From NCBI RefSeq assembly GCF_050947875.1, contig NC_134570.1, positions 225,727,265 through 225,791,264 on the forward strand: 64,000 bases of DNA, given 5' to 3'. This document shows, in pieces, positions 11,643-22,545 of this stretch. The position numbers were made by a program, and so were the translations under genes. The notes beneath the pieces were generated by a model. It was not told the DNA's origin. It did no database searches and saw only the letters and a list, made by a program, of their open reading frames with translations. The number at the start of each line of letters is the position of its first letter. The first letter of the stretch is position 1. The DNA is from Dermacentor variabilis. Its lineage: Eukaryota > Arthropoda > Arachnida > Ixodida > Ixodidae.

Positions 11643-12465
11643 TACTATAGGCTTCGCCGTGCATTTTCTATGGAGCACTATGTATCCCGATGTGTATGCA
11701 TAAATTTGATCATATGGCTATTGTTTCTGATGAATTTTTTTTGCTTGAATTGTTCCTTATCGCTTATAAAATTCCCAGTTATCTACATTTCCACACTCAT
11801 ACCAATATAAATATCTTGTCAAATTACGCAGTTTCGTCCACATACTAGAAATTACACATTTCCCACGGCAGACAAATCTTCCTGGTCTACTCGCCAAAGA
11901 ATGCTTACACATTAACACAATGGAGGCCGTAAAGGATCACGTCAATATTGTTCGCAACATTTTGCCTAGCATTATGGCAGCTAAAAGGCATGAGTTAACT
12001 CAAACTCTCGAAAGTGCGTGGAGATAGTGGTAGGACGTCGGCAACGACAACATGAGCAGTGCAAGCCGCCAAGGTGTGAACATCTGAGCACTGGCTGTGT
12101 AGGGGGACAGTCCAGAAAGGGGCATCATGACTTTCCGAATTAAGGGGTCAAACTAAGCGTTGATAACACATACAGTGGCTTCAGTGACCTCGAGTAAAGA
12201 TGCGCAAACACCGTCAACAAGCACTTCGATTACGTTCGAGGGACGACGGTGATGATTTTCATATTTCGACGTTACCGCAGTCCTTGCCTCTTGAACTGCG
12301 ACAATTAGTTTTCCTGGTTCCGAGTTATGGGGCGAGGTCGCATCGGCGACAGTGAGGGACGGCGTGGAGAAGGTGAACTGCGGGAAATTGCAGTCGCGCT
12401 CAATGTGAGCGATTAATCCGGCGGGGGCCGATTCGACTGGCTTGTCACAGGTAGTGCGGTTCTAG
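11643..12465. other. No gene seen
   Basis: AT-rich at first, then GC-richer from about 12050. No protein family was recognised. Part of it may be decayed gag of the element that follows, but I could not support that. Confidence 0.35.
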
Positions 12466-12483
12466 GCGGCTGCACACGATTGT

Positions 12484-12783
12484 GATGTGATGAGCGCTAG
12501 CCTACGTAGACGTTTAAAGAAGGTCGTCACACCAGCAGCTGCCCGAGTGCTTCGTGTGGCCGACGGCGGCGTGCTGGTTGTTCTTGGAATGTGTTCTGCA
12601 CGTTTAATTAGAGCCGGCCGCCCTACTTCTGTTCTCTTTGCTGTGATCGACAACTGCCGTCACGTTATCCTTGAATTGTACGTTTTATCCACTCATTCTG
12701 CTCTCATCGACTGCGAGACTGGTGTTCTCCAGTTAGAACTGCCTCAACTCGCCGATGCTCCGAGTACTGCCCGACCGCACTTG
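12484..12783 (+). pseudogene. gypsy A protease, C-terminal part
   Basis: The frame reads MSASLRRRLKKVVTPAAARV..., which lines up with the segment that follows the D-T-G active site in gypsy B (there SVMRSTLRHRLQKML). It then gives VLGMCSARLIRAGRPTSVLF and a decayed ILGLDFLS-like block (ILELYVLSTHSALIDC). The catalytic aspartate lies upstream of the preserved part and is missing. Aspartic proteases of this type cleave the gag-pol polyprotein. The reading frame stops at 12784 and continues in another frame at 12835-13173. Confidence 0.6.
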
Positions 12784-13184
12784 TGATCGCTTCAAGATGG
12801 GCGTCTGTCTCCCGAGGCGGTTACTTACGTTACTTTGACCGCCCAACTACAGGTTCCTGACGATGAATATGTGCTTCACCCCATCATCGACGTGCTGTTG
12901 AACTTGAATGTTGCTGTTCCACATATGTCGGTCACGGTTATAAATAACGACGTCGTTCTACCGCTTCTTAATTTCAGCCTGCGCCCTCAAGTACTTCCGG
13001 CCGGCATGTTCTTGGCCAGCGTTTCTAGTGGTTGCGAAATTGAAATTAAGAGTCTAAATCGGGAGAGTGGCTTATTAGCGCCAATTGTAGCTGACAGCTC
13101 TGGTTCCTTAACGGATGACTTCGCGAAAATGATTGCACCTGATCACACCTCTGCACAGGCCATGGACATATGACTCCTGCTTGA

Positions 13185-14520
13185 ATCGCACAATGACATC
13201 TTTGATTTCGGTGACAGGCCATTAGGCCAAACATCAGTTCTTCACCAACATATAAACACTGGAGATACTAATCCTATTCGTCGGCGTCCCTACGGTGTAT
13301 CCCATGCTGAACGTCAAATCATCCCATTAGAAGTGGACAAAATGCTCTGCAAAAGGGTCATCCAGCCATCAGCCAGCTCTCTGGCTTCGCCTGTCATCCT
13401 TGTGAAAAAAAGATGGTACCTGGGGTTCTTGCGTCGATTATCGCCACTTAAACAATATCACGCGAAAAGACGTCTACCCACTACCACGCATCAATGACGC
13501 CTTGGACTGTTTGTGCGGAACTAAATACTTCTTGTCCATCGATCTTCGATCCTGCTACTGGCAGATTCAAGTTGATGAAATGGACCGCGAGAAGACGGCC
13601 TCCATCACGCTGGATGGCTTATATCAGTTAAAAATTATGTCCTTTGGCCTATTCAGTGCTCCTGCGATATTTGAACGTATCATGAGCTCTCTTCTGGGTG
13701 GTACAAATAGACCACCTGTCTTTGTTACCTTGATGACGTTAGTTTTCTCTCCTAATTTCGGCAGCCACGTGACCCGACTCCCTGCAATTCTTGCGGTCTT
13801 CCGAAAAGCCGGCCTTCAACTGAACTCCACGAAGTGCCAATTCGGGCGCCGTCAGATCACCGTGTTGGGACACCTCATTGACGCATCCGGTGTCCGACCA
13901 GATCCAGAAAAAGTTCGCGCCGTATGCAGTTTCCCTCTGTCACGTTCTGCCTCTGACGTACGCTAATTCGTCGGCCAGTGTTCTTACTTTCGCCGTTTAG
14001 TCAAAAATTTCGCCGACGCTGCTCCGCCTTTGACAGATATACTGAAGAAGAACACGCCATCCTCATGGGGCCCGAAGCAGGATCACGCGTTCGCCGCTCT
14101 CATCGGGTTTCTGACCACCCCTCCCATACTTGCCCACTTTGATCCGTCTGCACCGACCGAAGTCCACACTGACGCAAGCAGCTATGGCATCGGCGCTGTT
14201 CTTGCCCAACACCAGAATGGTACCAAGTGCGTGATAGCTTACGGCAACCGCCTGCTGTCACCTGCAGAGATAAATTACAACATCACCGAGCAGGAGGGCT
14301 TCACTTTAGTTTGGGCTGTCGCCAAATTCCGGCCATATTTGTACGGCCACACATTTTTGGTCGTTACAGACCACTAAACCCTCTACTGGCTGTCTTCCCT
14401 CCGGGACCCCACAGGATGGCTTGGTCGCTGGGCTTTGCGGCTCCAGGAATTTTCATTTAGTGTCCATTGCAAGACTGGCCACCTCAACAAAGACGCTGAC
14501 TGTCTCTCGTGTCACCCCGC
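13185..14520 (+). pseudogene. gypsy A reverse transcriptase and RNase H, decayed
   Basis: RT is recognisable from RRRPYGVSHAERQIIPLEVD (13275), through SLASPVILVKK (13378), to YFLSIDLRSCYWQIQVDEMD (13527) with the first catalytic aspartate, and FGLFSAPAIFERIM (13643). The Y-L-D-D motif is readable only in a different frame at about 13727-13738, although both flanks are in the same frame. RNase H has HFDPSAPTEVHTDASSYGIG (14138) with its first aspartate, and TEQEGFTLVWAVAKFRPYLY (14286). The DH at 14370 is followed by a stop. DNA synthesis from this copy is impossible. Confidence 0.75.
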
Positions 14521-14718
14521 TGATCCTCCCGATCCTCTTGCGCATGATCCGGTGACCTGCGTCATGGCTTCGACTGACATTACTGACATTCGCGCTGAAC
14601 AACAACGCGACGCATCCTTACAGTTAATCATCTACAGAATACAATCTGACAGCACCGACGGCACGTGCTGCATGACGGCATCCTCTAACTACTCAATATC
14701 AACCCTGACATCCCTGAG

Positions 14719-15830
14719 TTGCTGCTTGTCCATCCTCGTCATCTGCGACCCGTCGTTCTCGAACAACTTCACGATGCACCAATGGCGGGGCACCTTGGAC
14801 TTTTGATGAGTACATACGACCGCGTACGACGCCAATTCTTTTGGCCGCGTACCTACCGCTTTGTGCGTCGTTATGTTGCAACTTGCAAATTGTGTCAGCG
14901 CGGGAATAAACCTCCTCTGGCACCTGTCGGACGACTACATCCTATTGAAGTTCCCTCTGAACAATTCCTTCGCGTAGGCCTTGACCTGCTTGGCTCTTTT
15001 CCGACAACGACTAGAGGGAACAAGTGCATCGCCGTCGCTGCTGATTACGCGACACGCTACGCGATAAAAAAGGCGTTGCCGACTAGTTGCCCAACTGACG
15101 TCACCGTTTTACTCCTTCACGACGTCATTCTCCTGCCCGGTGCACCTCGACAGTTACTTACAGACCGCGGCAGCTCGTTCTTGTCTCGAGTTGTCGAGCA
15201 CCTCCTCCTAACTTGTGCTACTGAGCACAAGCTGTCAACGCAAACGAACGGTCTTACGGAACGTCTCAACCGAACAATCACAGAGATGCTGTCGATGTAC
15301 GTCTCCAACGATCACCGCGACTGGGACGCCACGCTGGCTTACGTGACGCTCGCGTATAACTCGTCCCGACATGACACCTCAGGATATTCACCCTTTTAAC
15401 TCTTGTATGGTCGCGACTCCACACTGCCGTTTGACAACATCCTCCCTTCTGTGTCATGTGTTGCAACTGAGTACGCTCGTGAAGTCATCGATCACGCTTG
15501 CATGGCACATCAAGTCACCCAATCTCATTTATTAGCCTTACATATACAGAAAGAGCGTTCGGACCACTGCCATCGCGATGTTAAGTTCGCACCAGGTTCT
15601 TGGGTGCCCCTATGGTCACCATATCGTCCGTTTGGCCTCTCCCAGAAGCTTCTCTTTCGCTACACAGGGCCTTATGAAGTCGTACGCCAAATTAACGACG
15701 TCAATTACGAGATTTCGCAGCTACGCTTTGATGCATCCTTTAGTCAGCCGCCTGTCGACGTCGTGCACGTTTCGCGGCTGAAGCCACACTTCGCTCGCAA
15801 TTCTTCGCCTACCATGCACCAAGACGGCGC
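14719..15830 (+). pseudogene. gypsy A integrase, decayed
   Basis: The zinc-binding part is present (H and H in LHDAPMAGHLG, C and C in CKLCQRG, about 14765-14905). The core has VGLDLLGSFPTTTRGNK with the first aspartate (14973), LLTDRGSSF with the second (15154), and TNGLTERLNRT with the glutamate (15244). The loop between the second aspartate and the glutamate is about four residues shorter than usual because the y-H-P-Q segment is lost. A stop at 15399 separates the core from the C-terminal region, where FRYTGPYEVVRQINDVNYEI (15657) and VVHVSRLKPHF (15761) form the GPY/F module. No chromodomain is visible. Confidence 0.75.
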
Positions 15831-15905
15831 GTCACCACCCCTGAGTCCTGTTGCGAGAAAACCACAGAAAGAGAGGAAGATCGGAGACGCTGGCTGCTGC
15901 GTGTT

Positions 15906-18900
15906 GTTGGTGGTCAGCCATCTTAGCCATTCTGACTCATCCTGTATACATATTGTAAATATAGTTGTTATATGCTGGCAACATTCCCGTAACAATATTT
16001 TCAGAACAATTGCACGAACAGAAGCATTCTTACCAAATTTCAGGGCAACATATGCGAGAAACCGCCCTTGTTTTGTAGAGAATCACGCACGCGCAATCTT
16101 TAACATTTTCTTAGGAATCTCAACACTGCAACAGCAGATACTTGGCGCCATTACTGCGTCTCCTTCTCAGGTTCGCCTCCAAATGAACCGCGTGATTCGT
16201 TTTCCCCGGTACTTGGACTCGACGCACGAGTACCGCAACCTTGTTCGCCTCTTGCTCGAGCCGGTGACAACGCTGCGAGCAACTATGGGCATGGTTGTCA
16301 AGCACCCTTGGCTCTTGCTCTATCCGGATCCGACAAACACGTAAGCTCTCTCTCAACAATGGATTATATACTGCTGTGTCTACACCGCCGTCTAGAGTTC
16401 ATTCTCCATCGGCACACTTGAATGGGGCGAAGTACAGTAACGGACATGCACCCATGTGCCTTGGTAACAATTTCAGAGGGCAATAAGCACACTCACCAGC
16501 ACGCATGTACTTGCATATATAGGCAGCCAGAAGAGAACCCTCCGTTTCGCACTAGCGCTTGTATGAGACAGAGGGTCTCTTCCTGGGTGTCTCTGCGTAA
16601 GACTGCGTGTGTTCTCAAGTGTATTGCGTGTTCTCTTTGCCTCTCAAACTACGAAGATAGATTACCAACTGACCTAGCTACAGGTTATTCTCACTATTCT
16701 GGGGCACTAACTACGACGTGTGCCGCCATGGTGAACAAATGCTTAGGGCCATGGTAACCACTAAATCGGGTCGAATATTGAGTGCGACACCTCGTAATAC
16801 TGTCATCGTTTCGGCGAGGTGATAGTAGGAGACAATTTATAAAGACTCGTTTAACCACCTTAGCACAGTTCTGCCGTATTTCCTTCAGGCATCCCTGTCA
16901 CTTTATTACTTCTCAATGTTGACTAATACTCCATTACCAGTGATATGAGGGTTATGAGGGGGAGAATGGTGAGTACCCTGAACGGTCGTCCTCTCCATTG
17001 AATTTGCGATTATAGTTCCGAATTATCTTTATTCATGTAAGTCATTCGCGGTTAGGGCGTCTATTTGGACTCTCAGCATTCAGTTCAGAGACAATTGCAG
17101 CAATCCTTGGACTTTTCAACTTTCGCCTAATTTGAGTAGTTTTCTGCTAAGACCAGCCCTCGCGCTTGGTGTACGGCTGCCGCTCAAGGGACTGACGCGC
17201 TCATCAACTGCATATAAAGGTCACACGTCTCCTCTACCAAAGGCCGGCAAGCCATAAGGGTGGCAGGACCTGTCCATAAGTACACAACATCCAAGCTCAT
17301 CGTTTCTCACCTCAGCCAAACTCAAGCTCCTGCCAGATACCCACCAGCTATCTCAATGTGCCTCTCCCGGTTCGACAACCGGCTTTCTATAGGAGGTAAG
17401 GGACGTACTAGAGAAGGAGCCCGCGCCGTGCAAGTCCTGTCGAACACCGTGGGCTAACCCTGTAAAACAGGACGTTTAGCCTCACTCATGGTGGCAATCT
17501 CTCATATGGCGTCCCGAAGCACTGTGGGGCGCTCTTGGGTTAAATAGGTACGCCCCGCCACAGCGTTGAGATCTCATAATGGCCCAGTGCCTGGTGCGTG
17601 CCTGCCTAGTCTCCCAAAACTGCGACGGATGCTAAGCATGACGGCTGTCTCTCATTGGACAAAAGTCCCCAGCAGACCATTCCTAGAAATCGCTATAGGA
17701 GGCCCTTTACCGCTGTGAACCCTCACAAGCCGTCGAGCACCTGACCGGGACACATGTCTACCTATAGGAAAATTCCGCTGCACGGGGATTCGAACCTAGT
17801 GCCTCCGGCATCGGGGGCGGAGGCTTTACCTAGGGGTCACCTCTGCGGCACAGGGCCGTCTAATTTTCCAGCAGCTTACGTTGATATTAATTTCTTTCTT
17901 TTTCTTCTAACATGTGTTGCTGTTTGTCTGTATGCAAGTATGTTTGTTCAATTTGCTTGGCCCGTAGCTACTGTAAGTATGTCTCTTCTGCCATGTAACG
18001 GGGCCCGTGCGCCCATGGAAAACTGCTACGACATCCTTTTTGCGCAGGACCCTCTACAGTGTATTTGCTATTAAATAAATTGAACTGAATGCAATCCACT
18101 TCATATATTCCCCCGTCATTCTATGTCATGTACCTCCTTGGCCTGTCTTTGGAGCCGGGAAACACTGCCTAAACACGTGTCTCCACCAAAATTAAATTGT
18201 GAGCCTGAGCGTTCCTAAATGGCACAGTGGGTTATAAATAGGGCTCCATTTTTTCGTTATTTATGTTTCTCCCCAATGAAAAATTATTTATCGGTGTTTA
18301 TTTCTCCCCGCTTGTTCTCTTTATGCTGAGCATTATTAAGCTGACTTGTATTTTGTTATTAGTCTGTGACCTCCACAGTGGTGCCTGGTAAGAACCACTT
18401 TGTCATAACTATTCAGCTTCCCTACTAGAAAGCGGCCCTGACTACGCCTTCTGAAATCATCTTACAGACATCTACATTAGGCAAGAAGTAAACCAGCCGG
18501 TAGTCTTATTACTAAGGTTTTCACCACAGGTCTCATGCGCAAGAACTGTCTAGCATCTGATCATTAAGGTGCTGTTTAAGTTAAAAAAACAGTAAATATT
18601 CCATGCCTAACGGAACTAGAACGTAGTAGAAGCGTTTTATGCATGAATATCAGTTGCTTACCGTCTTGTGTTCTCACCTGATCACATGAATTGTGTTTAG
18701 AAAAAATGTTCTAACGGCCAACATCGCCGATCTGTGCAATTCAGAATACTCCTAGTTCATTTCTCAGTGCTGTTACGGCGTTCTAAAATGTGATGATTAC
18801 GCTGTTTATCAATCTAATGGCGTTCTCAGACCCAAGCGCAGTTACGAATGCATTAACTAGCCAAACTAAAGTATTATTTACCTCCCTGCGCATAATACCG

Positions 18901-21479
18901 GCACGTAGCAGATCGTAATGCTCTGCAGCTGTATATGCTGTCACAGATTAGCTGAGGAAACGTGATCAACGAAAAATCCGCTTTATTTTCTTTTTGACAT
19001 CCAGTGCACGTTCAGTACTCCGTCTGGAGCAAACATAATTCAGTCACATCCAAAAAACTCTGTTCCGCTCTTAAAGAAATTATGCGAAAATTACTGCCCT
19101 GATTACGTACCACAATAATGGGACGATGGACGGGACTACGTCCGTACCTTTTATATATGTGGTCCATGCGCATTGCAAATGTCCTTCGGTGTGAAGTATA
19201 AGCGCTGCCACGATGTGAACTCAGTGCACGACATTTCCTCTGCATATGGATGAACGATATTGAGCATGGATTCCGCCTTCATCACTGGCCTTCACTTCGT
19301 CACTGGTTAGGCCAAATGGAAGCGGTTTTCTCTTTTGCCAGGAATCACGGCCGCCGTAGACATAGTAAACGCACGGTCACAAAAAAAACGCCAGTGTTGT
19401 AGGCCACTACATCCTTTCTTTCTCAGGCAAGTCACGTTGCCTTCAGTCCGGATGCTCCCTTTGCTGCGGTGAACAAAAAAGTACACTAGAAAAACGAGGT
19501 GCTCAAATAAACGCAGCCCAAAAGAATTTACTCACACACCATCCCGGAGAGGACACACACAGGCACCCAGTGACCAATCACGAGACTCAGCAGCGACAGC
19601 GGCAGCACACGTCGGCGAAAGTTATTACAGTTTCGCTGTGAAAGCTCAAAGATAAATATTTTCCAATACATGTGTATATTCCTTTCTAAGCTATCCAATC
19701 TACGCCTCCTCTAAGCCATTTTCCGCGCTTACGGGTAGGAATTCGCAGTAACTCTATTCGCATAAACAATTAGCTGATACGAAAACAAATGGCAGTGGTG
19801 GGCTTGTAATTGCATTTATCTAAATGTAAAGGATAGGTATTCTTTAACATTTTCTTTGCTTGGATGTTTGTAAAAATAGCGGTCCTTTCTGATTGTATCA
19901 GACCCTAATACGCTTGCGAGTCTGTCTTTTCGTTTACCCACACCAAAAAAGAAAGGAGCTTTAACTGGCACAATCAACAAGTTCACAAAACGCATATTTC
20001 AGAACTCATGTGCTTATGAAATCGCAAATATCTTGGACAAACTACAGATATGGAAGTGCTAGCGTATTAGCTTTCTAAACATAGAGAAGTATAGATGAAA
20101 CCGAGAAATTTCGCATGTGCAGAATTACACAACATAAAGTTTCCACATATAACTCTGTATTGCTTTCTTTTCTGTTTGTTGTGTGAAATCATTAGTATGC
20201 GGAAGAGATGGTTCAGTTTTATTCCTGTGTTTTTTCAACGGTTCACCAAGCAGGCTTGATCATCTCTAAAAGAAAAGAACAACTATAACAACGGTGGACA
20301 GCACCGTTAGCTGTCGCTGTTTTAATGTTATGCAGGTCCTTGTGTTAATGGAGTAACATAGAATACCAAAATGGTGGGTAATGAGGAAGGTATGCTATGT
20401 ATTCTAGCATACTGTAGACAACTATTTTCCATGCAAACTATTTTTGACCTCAACTACCGCTAGTAGAGCAATTCAGCATTGTTCGTATTCAGGAGCTTCG
20501 CCTATACCTTAGCCAAACCTGTTCTGCGAAAATTTGGCGTTGGTAGAGGCTATGGACCAACAATAATCCACTAACTCCTTCTTGGAAAAGTGTGGAAACT
20601 CATGATTTAACGCGACTTTTTCGCGAAGAACAATTGGACTACCTTTTCCTCCCTAGATAGCTCTAAAGATGACTACCGTCCTCACCAAGAACTCTCCTCA
20701 AGAGACCGTGCGCATCCTGCCCAATGCGGGGTGTCGAAACGAAATGTTTCTCGTTCCGGTTTTAGTTTCGTTTCACTGAAAAGCTTTCCATTCCGATTCT
20801 GCTCTGGAACGAAAGAAAAAACTGGTGCGTAACGCTTCACAACGGTTTTGGTTCACATGCAAAGCTTTTGTAAACGAATTAACGATAAAGACATCGTATA
20901 TATTTTTCTCAATAAGGGAAGTATAAATTCTGAGATCATGCTCTATGCCTTGAGTCAAGACACTGAGCATGATCTATGAAGCAGCACACCATCGGATGTA
21001 CTCGCCGAAATCCGAGACCACTGTCCCGAGAAATCGAACATCACCGATAAAGCGTCAATAACAAAGCGTTCTGCCCGTAGAAATCGAAACGATAAGCTCT
21101 TCAGCGCGCAAGCCCTGGGTTTTCCTACGATGCTGATCTGCCAGTAAAGCGATCGACAGTACTTTTAAGCACAACTGCTGCAGTTCTAGCTGGGACGCTT
21201 ATGGCCTCCTACGAGTATGCTTGATTTTATTTTATGTTTACGTACCACTTCTTCTGAAACGTATGCCAGCCGCTGTTATGTCGTGGCTTTGCGCTTACCC
21301 TTTTGGCGACAACAGACTACAGTCGGAAACCAGCAACTTTTCCTACCGCAAGTAAGATGTTTCTACCAGAAGTGTCCTGAAATGTCCTCAAACACACAGC
21401 TCAACGACCACATGCACAAGCAATGTCTAATGAAGCCTGCAATGAAATTTCAGTGTCAAGCCACTAGAAGTACAACTGT
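15906..21479. other. 5.6 kb without a recognised gene
   Basis: I found no protein family on either strand. It contains a tRNA-like stretch (see 17776-17868), a possible LINE 3' end at about 17985-18090 (ccctctacag... then aaataaattgaactgaatg) and a short motif repeated as gaaacgaaatgtttctcgttccgg/ttcattccgattc at about 20737-20815 that looks like a dispersed element. Composition is AT-leaning throughout. Confidence 0.4.
17776..17868 (-). repeat. tRNA-like sequence, probable decayed SINE head
   Basis: The minus strand contains a perfect box B (complement of ggattcgaacc, 17788-17798) preceded by a gcctcc...ggaggc stem in the anticodon-arm position. The T-arm stem does not pair properly, so it is unlikely to be a working tRNA gene. 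Confidence 0.35.
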
Positions 21480-21640
21480 CTATTGTTACGTTTCGCCTAC
21501 GACGCGCGGTTTAGCCGGCGCGACTGCAACAAAGCGGCAGACATTTTGGCCCGTTCGGCGTCGCCGCTACGCTCCCCGCCAAGCGCGTCCAGGCATGTTC
21601 CGATGCCACGTGTCTTCATGTGCGTGTGTGAGTGTATGTG

Positions 21641-21856
21641 CCATTGTGCCCGACCGGAGGCGCTACGAGAGTAGAAGTCACCTTCTCCTCCCAGCCATTG
21701 TGCCCGACCGAAGGCGCTACGAGAGTAGAAGTCTCCTTCTCCTCCCAGCCATTGTGCCCGACCGAAGGCGCTACGAGAGTAGGAGTTACCTTCTCCTCCC
21801 AGTCTTTGTGCCCGACCGGCGGCGCTACGACAGTATGCGTCACCTTATCTCATTGT
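21641..21856 (+). repeat. Four 54-bp tandem units in U3 of the 5' LTR
   Basis: The units begin ccattgtgcccgaccg at 21641, 21695 and 21749. The fourth (21803) is diverged and starts tctttgtgcc. Each contains ggcgctacga(g/c)agta. The same array is in the 3' LTR at 27684-27899. As 54 is a multiple of 3, all frames stay open and create spurious arginine-rich ORFs. Tandem U3 repeats in LTR elements commonly act as enhancers; that is inferred here. Confidence 0.9.
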
Positions 21857-21909
21857 ACAATCACGTGCTCGTCTATTGAGGGGTTCCTTCTTGCCCTCAA
21901 CTGCGAGAG

Positions 21910-21917
21910 TATAAAAG
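21910..21917 (+). promoter_or_regulatory. TATA box of the 5' LTR
   Basis: tataaaag lies about 115 bp upstream of the aataaa signal, at the position expected for the U3/R promoter. The counterpart in the 3' LTR is at 27953-27960. Confidence 0.75.
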
Positions 21918-22025
21918 CAGCTGCCCCCGGACGCCAAAGGAGGGCTCCGATTTCTTCTGTTGAGAAAAGTGCACTCCCGTCTCTCTACTTCGGTAAACCT
22001 GACCGCCAACTCTTTGCGATGTTAA

Positions 22026-22031
22026 AATAAA
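22026..22031 (+). terminator. Polyadenylation signal in the 5' LTR
   Basis: aataaa is followed by a T/G-rich stretch (gttgttttgttgtt), the usual arrangement for cleavage and polyadenylation. The working copy would be the one in the 3' LTR at 28069-28074. Confidence 0.7.
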
Positions 22032-22230
22032 CAAGTTGTTTTGTTGTTACCAGTCGACTCATGCTTTGCCGGGACCTTCGGATGCTTCCAGTTGTACCCC
22101 AGGCCGCCAGGCCAACGCTACCCTTGGGGCTTGCGACCCAGGTGCAACAACGGGCGTCAGCGCCGAGTTCCCAACAGGTCGTACCATCGGTGCGACCACA
22201 ACAACCGTTGCCATCGGTGGGATCCAAACA

Positions 22231-22545
22231 ACTGTCTGCCAGCGGTGAGATCGCGACAACGGAGGCCAGCAGCGAAGAGATGCAGTTGACTGTATGCTGA
22301 GCAGCTCAACAACGATCCGGGAGCAGTGCAACGAGCCCTGTGTGATGACTGGTTGCCTGCAGCGGAACGACTGCGCTGAATTCCTGCCTGCGAGGTTTGG
22401 TGAGTGCGGGACTTTCTTCTTCTGAGCTTTGCCAGGCTTTTGTTAGTGTTAGAAACAGAGCTGGTAATTGTGGTTGTCGTTGCTGCCGGGTTAGTTTGCG
22501 GCAAGACAATAATAGGCAGTAGAGAAAGCAGCATTCAGAGCAGCC
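22231..22545 (+). other. Untranslated leader of the Gmr1-like element
   Basis: The first bases after the LTR are actgtctgccagcgg. The canonical tgg that would pair with a tRNA 3' end does not follow directly, so the primer binding site is uncertain. The leader ends at the gag start codon in gcagccatggatttg, which is a good Kozak context (A at -3... G at +4). Confidence 0.6.

Larger units (their letters stand above)
12466..15905 (+). mobile_element. Ty3/gypsy retrotransposon A, 5'-truncated and decayed
   Basis: Domains appear in the usual gypsy order: the second half of protease, reverse transcriptase, RNase H, zinc-binding and catalytic integrase, then the GPY/F module. No gag and no flanking LTR pair were found. 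The protein is closely related to gypsy B on the minus strand at 28810-32489 and clearly different from the element at 21480-28277. The 5' end is cut inside the protease; the 3' end is taken shortly after the integrase C-terminus. Confidence 0.8.
21484..22230 (+). repeat. 5' LTR
   Basis: It starts tgttacgtttcgcc and ends ggatccaaaca. A TATA box (tataaaag, 21910-21917) and a polyadenylation signal (aataaa, 22026-22031) place the transcription start near 21940 and the end of R shortly after 22045. This gives U3 about 455 bp, R about 110 bp and U5 about 180 bp; the inner limits are estimates. U3 contains four 54-bp tandem units. Confidence 0.95.

Noticed and set aside
21217..21879. 220-codon ORF with repeated arginine-rich units (also 27359-27922 and the minus-strand mirror)
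   Set aside because: It lies over the 54-bp tandem array in the LTRs; 54 is a multiple of 3, so every frame stays open. Not a gene.
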